Shown here: positions 1 to 5,546 of the stretch, in pieces | Layout of the letters: every line of letters starts with the position of its first letter | Position numbering within the stretch: the first letter of the stretch is position 1 | Source: an uncultured Collinsella sp. | Lineage (GTDB): Bacteria > Actinomycetota > Coriobacteriia > Coriobacteriales > Coriobacteriaceae | Assembly (NCBI GenBank): GCA_958447915.1 | Contig: CAUDCB010000109.1 | Location: forward strand, 1 to 6,729 | Length of the DNA: 6,729 bases | Direction: 5' to 3' | Made by a program: the position numbers and the translations under genes | Notes under the pieces: model-generated | Told to the model about the DNA's origin: nothing | The model's input: only the letters and a program-made list of their open reading frames with translations | Database searches by the model: none

Positions 1-77
1 ATGTGGAACATTGCGCCTCTGTTCGTTATTGCCTACGTTTTAGGTTAGATTTTCTTAAGAACAATTGGCTTTTATTT

Positions 78-83
78 GGGGGG
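78..83 (+). promoter_or_regulatory. Shine-Dalgarno-like GGGGGG for the nitroreductase
   Basis: A run of six G lies four bases before the ATG at 88. It decides the start: an in-frame TTG at 76 would put this G run inside the coding sequence and leave no ribosome binding site ahead of it. The run is G-only rather than the usual GGAGG, so this is a modest-strength call. Confidence 0.5.
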
Positions 84-87
84 TCTT

Positions 88-759
88 ATGAACGAAGCAG
101 TTCCCGCGGCGCCGGTAAGCGCTGAGTCGATGGCAAAGCAGGGTTGCGAAAAGCTCGGCTTGGACGCGTTTGACGCGCTGGTCCGCCGCGCCCGCACGTG
201 CCGCCGATTTGACGAGTCCATGCGCGTGCCGCGTGAGTTTTTGCTTGAGCTGGCGGAGCTTGCGCACCTGACCCCGTGTGGCGCCAATGCTCAACGTCTT
301 CGCTTTCATGTGGTGAGCGGTGCCGAGGATTGCGCGCGCGTATTTGACGAGCTTGCATGGGCCGGCGCGCTTAAGGATTGGCCGGGTCCTGCCGAGGGCG
401 AGCGCCCGACCGGCTACATCGCGATTTTGGCCGAGCGCGCCGTTCCGGGCAAGCCTGCCGCTCCCATTACCGAGGTCGACACGGGTATTGCCGCGCAGAC
501 GATGATGCTCGCCGCCCGCAGCGCAACGCCCGAGGTGGCAGCCTGCATGTTCAAGGCCTTTACGCCCCACGCGATCGATGCCATGGGGCTCGATGGCGTC
601 AAGTTTGAGCTCAAGTTGATCATGGCCTTTGGCGTGCCAGCCGAGACACAGGTGATCGACGCGATCGACTCCAACCCGGATGGCTCTATCAATTACTGGC
701 GCGATGAGGCGCAGATGCATCACGTGCCCAAGCGTTCGCTTGCCGACGTGCTGCTGTAG
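88..759 (+). CDS. nitroreductase family protein (FMN-dependent oxidoreductase)
   Basis: A 223-residue protein of the nitroreductase/NADH-oxidase fold, which binds FMN as a dimer and reduces nitro groups, quinones or similar electrophiles with NAD(P)H; it should be cytosolic, as no signal peptide or membrane segment is seen. Visible landmarks: RARTCRRFDES at residues 34-44 (the R-x-S/C-x-R-x-F segment that contacts the FMN phosphate), TPCGANAQRLRF at 62-73 (the family's SP-x-G-x-N-x-Q motif), DTGIAAQTMMLAA at 131-143 (the D-x-G-I-A-x-Q helix), and a C-terminal YWRDE...HHVPKRSL stretch at 203-217 that I recall from short anaerobe nitroreductases. The length is normal for the family. The ATG at 88 is preferred over the TTG at 76 because of the G-rich ribosome binding site. 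It is the first gene of a plus-strand run with two phosphatases, but 83 bases and a palindrome separate it from them. The true substrate cannot be read from the sequence. Confidence 0.88.
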   Translation: MNEAVPAAPVSAESMAKQGCEKLGLDAFDALVRRARTCRRFDESMRVPREFLLELAELAHLTPCGANAQRLRFHVVSGAEDCARVFDELAWAGALKDWPGPAEGERPTGYIAILAERAVPGKPAAPITEVDTGIAAQTMMLAARSATPEVAACMFKAFTPHAIDAMGLDGVKFELKLIMAFGVPAETQVIDAIDSNPDGSINYWRDEAQMHHVPKRSLADVLL

Positions 760-792
760 TTGCGCGTCGTTGCGGTGCGATTCGGCGACAAA

Positions 793-827
793 ACCACCAC
801 AAAGGTGCCTGTCCCCTTTGTGGTGGT
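793..827. repeat. REP-like intercistronic palindrome (13-bp perfect stem)
   Basis: ACCACCACAAAGG (793-805) is the exact reverse complement of CCTTTGTGGTGGT (815-827), with a nine-base loop TGCCTGTCC. There is no T-tract after it, so it is not an ordinary terminator. The loop/stem junction contains TGCCTGTCCCC, whose complement GGGGACAGGCA resembles, as I recall, the GGGGACAG-type palindromes scattered between genes in many bacteria and associated with TnpA-REP (RAYT) transposases. Assignment to that class is inference. It fills most of the gap between the nitroreductase and the first phosphatase and ends just before that gene's ribosome binding site. Confidence 0.65.
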
Positions 828-830
828 GCG

Positions 831-838
831 AGGGGAGG
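831..838 (+). promoter_or_regulatory. Shine-Dalgarno AGGGGAGG for a GTG-start phosphatase
   Basis: AGGGGAGG lies four bases before the GTG at 843 and is the reason for choosing that non-ATG start. It begins only three bases after the palindrome at 793-827, so folding of the palindrome could influence its accessibility. Confidence 0.7.
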
Positions 839-842
839 ACGT

Positions 843-1382
843 GTGGCCGATCTGTATTTGGTGCGGCATGGGCAGACCGAGCTCAATGTGAAGAACATTT
901 TGCAGGGTTGGCACGATTCGCCGCTCACGGCGCGCGGGCGCGAGCAGGCGCTGGCGACGCGCGCGGCGTTCGAGGACCGCGGCATGACCTTTGACCATGT
1001 GTATTCGTCGCCGCTGGGGCGGGCGCTCCACACGGCAAAGATTATCGTTGGCGAGGGTCGTTCCATAGAGCTGGTCGATGACCTGCGCGAGTGGCATTTG
1101 GGTTCGTTGGAGGGCACATCAAACCGCGAGATGCCGGCGCAACCCTGGGGCGATTATCCGGTTGCCTTTGGTGGCGAGTCGGAAAGTGAGCTTCGCGCAC
1201 GTATGGTCGCGGCGCTGTCCCGCATCATGGCCCAGCCGCAGCACGACTGCGTGCTGGCCGTCTCCCACGGCTCAGCCTGCCAGGAGTTTCTTAGATGCGT
1301 GATTGGCGGGGGAGAGCAGCCCGACAACGGTGCCGCGCTTCATTTTGGCTATTGCGACGGGGCGTTTTCGCTCTTGGGTTGA
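843..1382 (+). CDS. histidine phosphatase family protein (first of tandem pair)
   Basis: A 179-residue cytosolic member of the histidine phosphatase (phosphoglycerate mutase-like) superfamily, branch 1, which hydrolyses phosphomonoesters through a phosphohistidine. The complete active-site set is visible: R8-H9-G10 in LVRHGQT (nucleophile H9), R60 in SSPLGRALHTA, acid/base E83 in LREWHLGSLEG, and H142 in AVSHGSA. It lacks the long insertions of true dPGM glycolytic mutases, so a phosphatase (PhoE/GpmB/CobC-like) role is more likely than mutase activity; the substrate is unknown. The GTG start is supported by AGGGGAGG at 831-838 and by the family's usual few residues before RHG. The next gene, a paralogue, starts 21 bases downstream, which implies co-transcription and an origin by duplication. 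Superfamily very sure, substrate unsure. Confidence 0.9.
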   Translation: MADLYLVRHGQTELNVKNILQGWHDSPLTARGREQALATRAAFEDRGMTFDHVYSSPLGRALHTAKIIVGEGRSIELVDDLREWHLGSLEGTSNREMPAQPWGDYPVAFGGESESELRARMVAALSRIMAQPQHDCVLAVSHGSACQEFLRCVIGGGEQPDNGAALHFGYCDGAFSLLG

Positions 1383-1403
1383 TAACAAACGAAAGGACCC
1401 CCT

Positions 1404-2039
1404 ATGAATAAAGACCTGTATCTGGTCCGTCATGGACAGACGATATTTAACCTCAAGCGCATTATTCAGGGCTGGAGTGACTCGCCGCTTACGCAGCTGG
1501 GATGCGACCAGGCGGCGCGTGCCGGCATGTTCTTGCGTGCGCGCGGCATTGAGCCCGATCATGCCTATACCTCGACGTTGCATCGTACCGAGCAGACCAT
1601 CGCCAACCTGTGGCCGGGCCTTGCCTACGAGCGCCTTGATGGCCTGCGCGAGTGGTTCTTTGGCGACTTTGAGGCCGAGCGCGTGATGCTGATGCCCGAA
1701 CGTCCGTGGCGCGACTTCTATTGCCAGTTTGGCGGCGAGGGCCAGATGCAGGTGCGCGAGCGCATGGTGGCGACGTTGACCGAGCTTATGCGAAGCCCGG
1801 ATCATTCGTGCGTGCTCGCGGTGAGCCACGGCTCGGCCATCAAGGAGTTTTTGGACCACACGAGGGGCGCGGCGGCCGACGAGCGCGATCGCGTTCCAGG
1901 CAACTGTTCGGTGCTGCATTTCGTGTTTGACGATGCGGCCGATACGTTTGAACTGGTCGAAGTCTTTACGCAGGAAGATTATGCGCGCGAGCTGGGGCTT
2001 GAGCCGCTCGTGGCGGCAGCAGGCTCGCAGCGGGGATAG
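1404..2039 (+). CDS. histidine phosphatase family protein (second of tandem pair)
   Basis: A 211-residue paralogue of the preceding gene, same superfamily and presumed phosphomonoesterase activity. Active-site residues are R9-H10-G11 in LVRHGQT, R61 in TSTLHRTEQT, E83 in LREWFFGDFEAE and H142 in AVSHGSA. The two proteins share long near-identical blocks (DLYLVRHGQT, QGW-x-DSPLT, CVLAVSHGSA). They diverge around residues 84-105, where the usual G-x-x-EG after the catalytic glutamate reads GDFEAE here, and at the C-terminus, where this copy has about 30 extra residues after the common core. GAAAGGA at 1391-1397 is a good ribosome binding site for the ATG at 1404. The gene ends two bases from the convergent stop of the minus-strand DUF1015-like gene. 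The divergence in the substrate loop suggests the two enzymes do not have the same substrate; that is inference. Confidence 0.9.
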   Translation: MNKDLYLVRHGQTIFNLKRIIQGWSDSPLTQLGCDQAARAGMFLRARGIEPDHAYTSTLHRTEQTIANLWPGLAYERLDGLREWFFGDFEAERVMLMPERPWRDFYCQFGGEGQMQVRERMVATLTELMRSPDHSCVLAVSHGSAIKEFLDHTRGAAADERDRVPGNCSVLHFVFDDAADTFELVEVFTQEDYARELGLEPLVAAAGSQRG

Positions 2040-2041
2040 CG

Positions 2042-2731
2042 TTAGAACCGCGCGATTTGGTGAGTGAGCAGGCCCGTCGGAATCTGCGGCGCGGCGCCGC
2101 TGACCTGCGCGGTGGGGAATAACGCGGCAACGGTAAAGTTGAACGGTTCTTTGCCCGTGTAGGTGCCGGCTGCGCGGGCCTCGTCTGCCAGGAGCTGTGA
2201 CGCTCCGGTCAGAGCAGCGGCGTAGGCGGGGTCGTCTGCCGGCGTCGGCTCCGGTGCTTGGTCGAGCATAGCGCGGATGGCGGCAACGGCGTCCTCGCGC
2301 TTGACCTCCCACACGCGATGCGTAATGCCCGCGGGGTCGGTGACGGCATAGAGCGAAGCGCCCTCTTTGGCGGCGCCGAGGATGATATCCATGACGGGCG
2401 AGGCCTCGTAGGCGAGCGTCACAGGGCGCGGCTGCACCTTGAGCTCGGCGATCGCGTGCGCAGCGGGGAGTGCGTCGACGTTCTCGGCGGCAGCCTCGTC
2501 GCTGCCCGTCAGCACGTTAACCGGGCAAATCGCCACGACACCCGTCGCGCGACCCGGCTCGCCCGAGCATTCGTACACGTAATACGCCGCGCCTGGATCC
2601 TTGAGCATTAGGCCGTCAGCAATGGCGCCGCGCAGGGCGTTGTTGCCGCTCAGGATACCGCCCATCTGCGGCAGCGCTTCGAGCACGCGGTCCTGAGCTG
2701 GGCGGATGCAGGGAAACGGAAGAGCTTTCAT
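2042..2731 (-). CDS. short, divergent DUF1015-like protein
   Basis: A 229-residue protein of unknown function that I place in or near the DUF1015 family (COG4198). The match follows the family order: an N-terminal LPFPCIRP segment (residues 4-11), YYVYE at 50-54, GVVAICPV at 64-71, PVTLAYEASPVMDIIL at 103-118, THRVWEV at 137-143, and FNFTVAALFP at 197-206. Two features differ. Family members are, from memory, around 400 residues, whereas this one ends just where the I-P-x-x-R segment would begin (LTHQIARF). The signature IADGHHR appears reduced to ADDPAYAAA at 165-173, and the HE/KE motif region (77-92) is also not recognisable. The reading frame is intact and preceded by TAGGA (complement of 2738-2742), six bases from the ATG. 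It lies 39 bases after the M20 gene and is probably co-transcribed with it. DUF1015 genes often neighbour serA/serC; serA is about 2.8 kb away on the same strand. Confidence 0.65.
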   Translation of the reverse strand: MKALPFPCIRPAQDRVLEALPQMGGILSGNNALRGAIADGLMLKDPGAAYYVYECSGEPGRATGVVAICPVNVLTGSDEAAAENVDALPAAHAIAELKVQPRPVTLAYEASPVMDIILGAAKEGASLYAVTDPAGITHRVWEVKREDAVAAIRAMLDQAPEPTPADDPAYAAALTGASQLLADEARAAGTYTGKEPFNFTVAALFPTAQVSGAAPQIPTGLLTHQIARF

Positions 2732-2770
2732 GGGCGGTCCTAACGCGCGATTCGGTTTGTTCGCGGCTTA

Positions 2771-3991
2771 TTATGCCCCAACTTGGCCGCATGCGTCCCA
2801 GAGCGTGTTGTCGGCGAGCGCGATGAGCACGTTTTGGCAGCGAACGATATCGGCATGGGGCACATATTCGTTGGGCTTGTGCGCGAGCGCGAGCGAGCCT
2901 GGGCCATAGCTCATGCAATTGCGGTTGCCTGTCTTGCCTGCAATGACGGCAGTGTCGGTGTAGCCGGTAAAGAAGCCGACGGTCGTGTCCGCGTCCGTCA
3001 CGTCATTGGCGGCACGCTTGAGTGCAGCCAGAAGGGGAGAGCTTGGATCGCGCTCGATGGCGGGACGGTCGCCTGTCACGGTATAGCTGCCGCGGCAACC
3101 GGGAATTGCGGCCTCCGCTGCGGCAATGGCCTGCTCCACCATCCGGACCGCGGCTGCGGTGTCGGTTGGCGGGGCCAGGCGCATATCGACCCAGACTTTG
3201 GCGTGGTCGGGCACGACATAGGGACGGTAGCCACCCTCGATCTGTCCAAACGTGATGGTCGATGGCCCCAGCTCATCGTGTGCGGGCAGCGTCATGAACG
3301 CGCGGCGCAACGCGCAGACGACCTCTGCCATGGCGGCGACGGCGTCTGCGCCCTTCCAAGGCTGGCTCGCGTGTGCCGTCACGCCTGCCATCTCAATCTC
3401 GAACCATGTGCGTCCCTTGTGCGCCACCTGAATCTGTCCGTCGGTGGGCTCGGTGTCCAACACCCATTCGCGCGAGCCGACCCATCCGGCGTTGATGGCG
3501 GCCTCGGAGCCGCGCATAAAGTCCTCCTCGTCGACCGAGCAGATGAGCGAGAAGCCGCGGCGGGGCAGCGCGCCATCCGCCGCCAAGCGCTCGAGTGTAT
3601 GGACCAGTGCGGCAATGGCGCAGGCCAGGCCACCCTTCATGTCGCAGGCGCCCCGGCCATAGAGCTTGTCGTTGCGCACAACCGCCCCAAGCGGTGCGAT
3701 GTCCGCGTCCCAGCCATCGCCTAAGGTGACGGTATCCATATGGCAGATATAGACGAGCCGCGGCTCGTCGCTCAGCCCCGGCACGGTGACCATAAGGTTG
3801 CGACGCCCGGGGAGCACTTCGAGCTCCTCAATCTGCGCGGCATCGAGCGCAGGACTATCAAGCTGCGCCAGCTGCTGCTCAATGAGCCTCTTAATGAAGT
3901 ACTCGATCTTGCCCTCATATGCGCCCGGGTCTGAGCTGTCGATCCGCACAAGCTCCTGCGCAAGTCGCCAGGCAAAGTCCTCATCAACCAT
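2771..3991 (-). CDS. M20 family metallopeptidase (ArgE/DapE-type deacylase)
   Basis: A 406-residue cytosolic zinc hydrolase of the M20/ArgE/DapE/ACY1 family, which cleaves N-acyl or peptide amide bonds (acetylornithine, succinyl-diaminopimelate, acyl-amino acids or dipeptides). Metal and catalytic residues can be placed: H84-M-D86, D117 in GRGACDMKGG, E155-E156 (general base and metal ligand), E181 in DTEPT, and H371 in AHKPNEYV. A lid/dimerisation domain occupies roughly residues 190-300 and carries the conserved H207 in TAHAS. DTEPT rather than a D-only motif favours the ArgE/DapE side over carboxypeptidase G2. The exact substrate is not determinable. The ATG at 3991 is chosen because GTGAGG precedes it by six bases; an in-frame TTG at 4021 would add ten residues with no clear family match. 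It ends with tandem TAA codons and is followed at 39 bases by the DUF1015-like gene. Confidence 0.9.
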   Translation of the reverse strand: MVDEDFAWRLAQELVRIDSSDPGAYEGKIEYFIKRLIEQQLAQLDSPALDAAQIEELEVLPGRRNLMVTVPGLSDEPRLVYICHMDTVTLGDGWDADIAPLGAVVRNDKLYGRGACDMKGGLACAIAALVHTLERLAADGALPRRGFSLICSVDEEDFMRGSEAAINAGWVGSREWVLDTEPTDGQIQVAHKGRTWFEIEMAGVTAHASQPWKGADAVAAMAEVVCALRRAFMTLPAHDELGPSTITFGQIEGGYRPYVVPDHAKVWVDMRLAPPTDTAAAVRMVEQAIAAAEAAIPGCRGSYTVTGDRPAIERDPSSPLLAALKRAANDVTDADTTVGFFTGYTDTAVIAGKTGNRNCMSYGPGSLALAHKPNEYVPHADIVRCQNVLIALADNTLWDACGQVGA

Positions 3992-4025
3992 ATGAAACCT
4001 CACAATCAGTCTGCTTTCCAAACCG

Positions 4026-4055
4026 ATTGTAAGCCTCCTAAGGGATCTGCGATGC
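4026..4055 (-). promoter_or_regulatory. possible promoter for the M20 / DUF1015-like operon
   Basis: Reading the minus strand upstream of the M20 gene, TACAAT (complement of 4026-4031) matches five of six bases of the -10 consensus and lies about 34 bases before the ATG at 3991. The -35 region at normal spacing is poor, so this is suggestive only. An ACAATC (4002-4007) / GATTGT (4025-4030) inverted pair overlaps the -10 and could be an operator, but a six-base match is short enough to be chance. Confidence 0.35.
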
Positions 4056-4145
4056 GCGCGTAGCAGAATTTACCGTTCGCAGGCCGAGCCAGCGCGTTTG
4101 CCGTCCGAGCGGGTTCACAAACGGCGCGGTGGGTACGTAGCCTTT

Positions 4146-5195
4146 ATGGACGACATGCTGTGCGACATATCTGCCTTTCGGTATCACCGGATACCTCCAC
4201 AGGTCTTGGCGATAATGCCGGACCTGCCCGATTCTGCGGACGATCCGCGCAGGGAGCACCTATGTGAGCATCCGCTCGTCACGCATTTCCTGGGCACCCC
4301 GTTACACGTGTTGGCGCAGGGCAGCTGCGGACGTAAGGGCGATCGCATTGTCAGGCATGTTTGGAACGGGGAGAGGCCGTTTGATTCCGTGCGGCAGACG
4401 GAGTTTGGCCTCGATGTTGCGTCCCCACTCTTTACCCTGCTGACTCTGGCTTCCTCGGTCTCAAACGAGCGTCTAATCATGTGCATGTATGAGATGTGCG
4501 GCACCTTTGCCGTGTGCAAGATTGCGCCTCAGGTAAAGTCGGCACTTGAGCAGGCATATGGGAGCCGATGGAGTGACGCACGGTCGGGCTGGGAAAACGT
4601 AAAGGATGTCTCGGGGAATCCAACGGACTTGTGGAAACGACCTCCCTTGATCGAGCTCTCTGAGCTTACAGAGTTCGTCGATAAGGTCCGGGGGCTCCGC
4701 GGCGCTAAAACGTTCATACGAGCCGCGAAATGCATTACGGGGGTGGCAGCATCGCCGCTCGAGGTCCAGGCTTCGATGCTGTTTGGCCTTACGAGGTTGC
4801 GCGGCGGCGAAGGGCTGAGCCTTACCAATAACGTTGAGATTCGTATGACGCGCAGCGCCCGCCTGATTTCGGGGCTTGATAGGCGCTATGCCGATATCCT
4901 GCTGGCAAATAAGGACGGCAGTCGAGAGTGTCTGGTTGAATGCCAAGGTAAAGCCATTCACGGATCCATTGAATCCAAGATTTCGGACTCCGATCGAACG
5001 ACGGCCTTGCAAGCCATGGGATATCCCGTCGTTCTGATGACCTATGGTCAGCTGGCCGACTTCGATGCCTTCCGCGTGGTGATGGAGCTCATCATGTCCT
5101 ATCTCGATGTGCCGCTGAAAGACAAGACGCCGCGACAGCAGGAGCTCGAACGGCGGCTTCGTGAGGAGATTTTTATCGATTGGGCGGGAATGTAG
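4146..5195 (+). CDS. uncharacterised protein with DUF559/Vsr-like PD-(D/E)XK nuclease C-terminal half
   Basis: A 349-residue protein not recognised as a named gene. The C-terminal half (about residues 200-346) has the order of a DUF559/Vsr-type nuclease core: a helix with E206 (SPLEVQASMLF), a strand ending in D250 (YADILL), E265-C-Q267-G-K (where DUF559 has E-x-D-G), H272, then D283-R284 with a helix and GYPVVLMTY (292-300), matching the family's D-x-x-R...L...G-W-x-V-x-R. The N-terminal half (1-120) is consistent with the AbiEi-like domain often fused to DUF559: SAFRYHRIPP, then IVRHVW, then VASPLFTLLTLA. A basic tail KTPRQQELERRLREE precedes FIDW. No signal peptide or membrane helix is seen. 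I recall similar paralogous hypotheticals in Coriobacteriia. The start is uncertain: ATG 4146 has only a weak GGTGGG upstream, and an in-frame TTG at 4098 would add 16 residues. Codon use looks less GC-biased than in its neighbours (ATA, CGA, AAA, TTG present). A role in defence or DNA processing is inference. Confidence 0.7.
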   Translation: MDDMLCDISAFRYHRIPPQVLAIMPDLPDSADDPRREHLCEHPLVTHFLGTPLHVLAQGSCGRKGDRIVRHVWNGERPFDSVRQTEFGLDVASPLFTLLTLASSVSNERLIMCMYEMCGTFAVCKIAPQVKSALEQAYGSRWSDARSGWENVKDVSGNPTDLWKRPPLIELSELTEFVDKVRGLRGAKTFIRAAKCITGVAASPLEVQASMLFGLTRLRGGEGLSLTNNVEIRMTRSARLISGLDRRYADILLANKDGSRECLVECQGKAIHGSIESKISDSDRTTALQAMGYPVVLMTYGQLADFDAFRVVMELIMSYLDVPLKDKTPRQQELERRLREEIFIDWAGM

Positions 5196-5263
5196 TCGCG
5201 CGGTGGGTAAACGGTAGCGCGAGCTAGAGTTCTGGTCGCAAAAAGGCTTCAATTTTGCCTTGG

Positions 5264-5363
5264 AGGGACCCTAAAAATGCTATCTAGAATAAGTTGTTTC
5301 GGAAAATAGACAGTCAACTTACATTCGGCACATAGAGACCGATTTTTACCTACTAAAGTCCCT
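5264..5363. repeat. nested imperfect palindrome of about 100 bases
   Basis: Several inverted word pairs are nested around nearly the same centre (about 5305-5314): AGGGAC 5264-5269 with GTCCCT 5358-5363; TAAAAAT 5272-5278 with ATTTTTA 5342-5348; CTAT 5280-5283 with ATAG 5332-5335; GAAT 5287-5290 with ATTC 5323-5326; and TAAGTTG 5290-5296 with CAACTTA 5315-5321. Each pair is short, but the consistent nesting is unlikely by chance. It could be a decayed miniature inverted-repeat element, a structured 3' end of the upstream transcript, or an unannotated RNA. No transposase is present in the window. Confidence 0.45.
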
Positions 5364-5465
5364 GATAAAGCTGTTTATCAAAGCGGGCGTGCTTAGCGAC
5401 TGGAGCCTCACTATCGATTATCTGAAAAAACTTGTTCTGGGTATCATTTTAAAGACGTCCGGAGC

Positions 5466-5507
5466 AACAAAATCGCCCCCCCGTTTCGTGAAAACGGGGG
5501 GGGGCGA
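5466..5507 (-). terminator. intrinsic terminator of serA
   Basis: TCGCCCCCCCGTTT (5473-5486) pairs with AAACGGGGGGGGGCGA (5492-5507) around the five-base loop CGTGA; the arms differ because one has seven C and the other nine G. Read on the minus strand, the stem is followed by ATTTTGTT, a T-tract, and it lies 39 bases beyond the serA stop. Read on the plus strand, the stem is followed by ATGGGC with no T-tract, so it acts for serA and not for the plus-strand gene. Confidence 0.8.
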
Positions 5508-5546
5508 ATGGGCTTCGTGGTCTGTCTGGCAGGCTTGGCACCGGCG

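Larger units (their letters stand above)
5196..5546. other. AT-richer intergenic region without a gene
   Basis: This 351-base gap between the nuclease-like gene and serA has no credible coding sequence; the open frames here are short or antisense to serA. It begins directly after the stop codon with TCGCGC (5196-5201) and GCGCGA (5217-5222), a 6-bp stem with a 15-base loop and no T-tract. A small AAGGC/GCCTT hairpin follows at 5243-5261. Next come the nested palindrome (5264-5363), a plain AT-rich stretch (5364-5465), and the serA terminator (5466-5507). The composition is visibly more AT-rich than the flanking genes between about 5230 and 5465. Confidence 0.7.

Noticed and set aside
1..48. 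Fifteen-codon frame from ATG at 1 (MWNIAPLFVIAYVLG) as a leader peptide, and weak promoter hexamers at 11-39 or 22-50
   Set aside because: The ATG is at the window edge with no visible ribosome binding site. The best hexamer pairs match the consensus at only about half of their positions, so neither a leader nor a promoter can be supported.
1272..2312. Minus-strand open frame of 346 codons
   Set aside because: It lies antisense to the second phosphatase and into the DUF1015-like gene, has a low-complexity Arg/Ala/His-rich translation with no domain, and is explained by high GC content opposite real genes.
2746..2765. CGCGA/TCGCG hairpin between the M20 and DUF1015-like genes
   Set aside because: Only five base pairs with a ten-base loop and no T-tract; too weak to call an attenuator or terminator.
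2783..3724. Plus-strand open frame of 313 codons
   Set aside because: It is the mirror of the M20 gene, which carries all metal-binding motifs; the mirror translation shows no family features.
4098..4145. TTG at 4098 as start of the nuclease-like gene
   Set aside because: It has no convincing ribosome binding site and would add a 16-residue Arg/Lys-rich leader before the recognisable start; kept as an alternative only.
3992..4145. tRNA, small RNA or riboswitch in the divergent intergenic gap
   Set aside because: No cloverleaf, long stem or T-tract is visible; only a possible -10 element on the minus strand could be supported.
4473..5252. Minus-strand open frame of 259 codons
   Set aside because: It is antisense to the nuclease-like gene; no motifs, and the plus-strand protein has an ordered set of conserved-looking residues.
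5243..5261. AAGGC/GCCTT hairpin followed on the minus strand by TTTT, as a terminator
   Set aside because: The stem is only five base pairs and AT-containing, and the serA transcript is already ended by the much stronger hairpin at 5473-5507.
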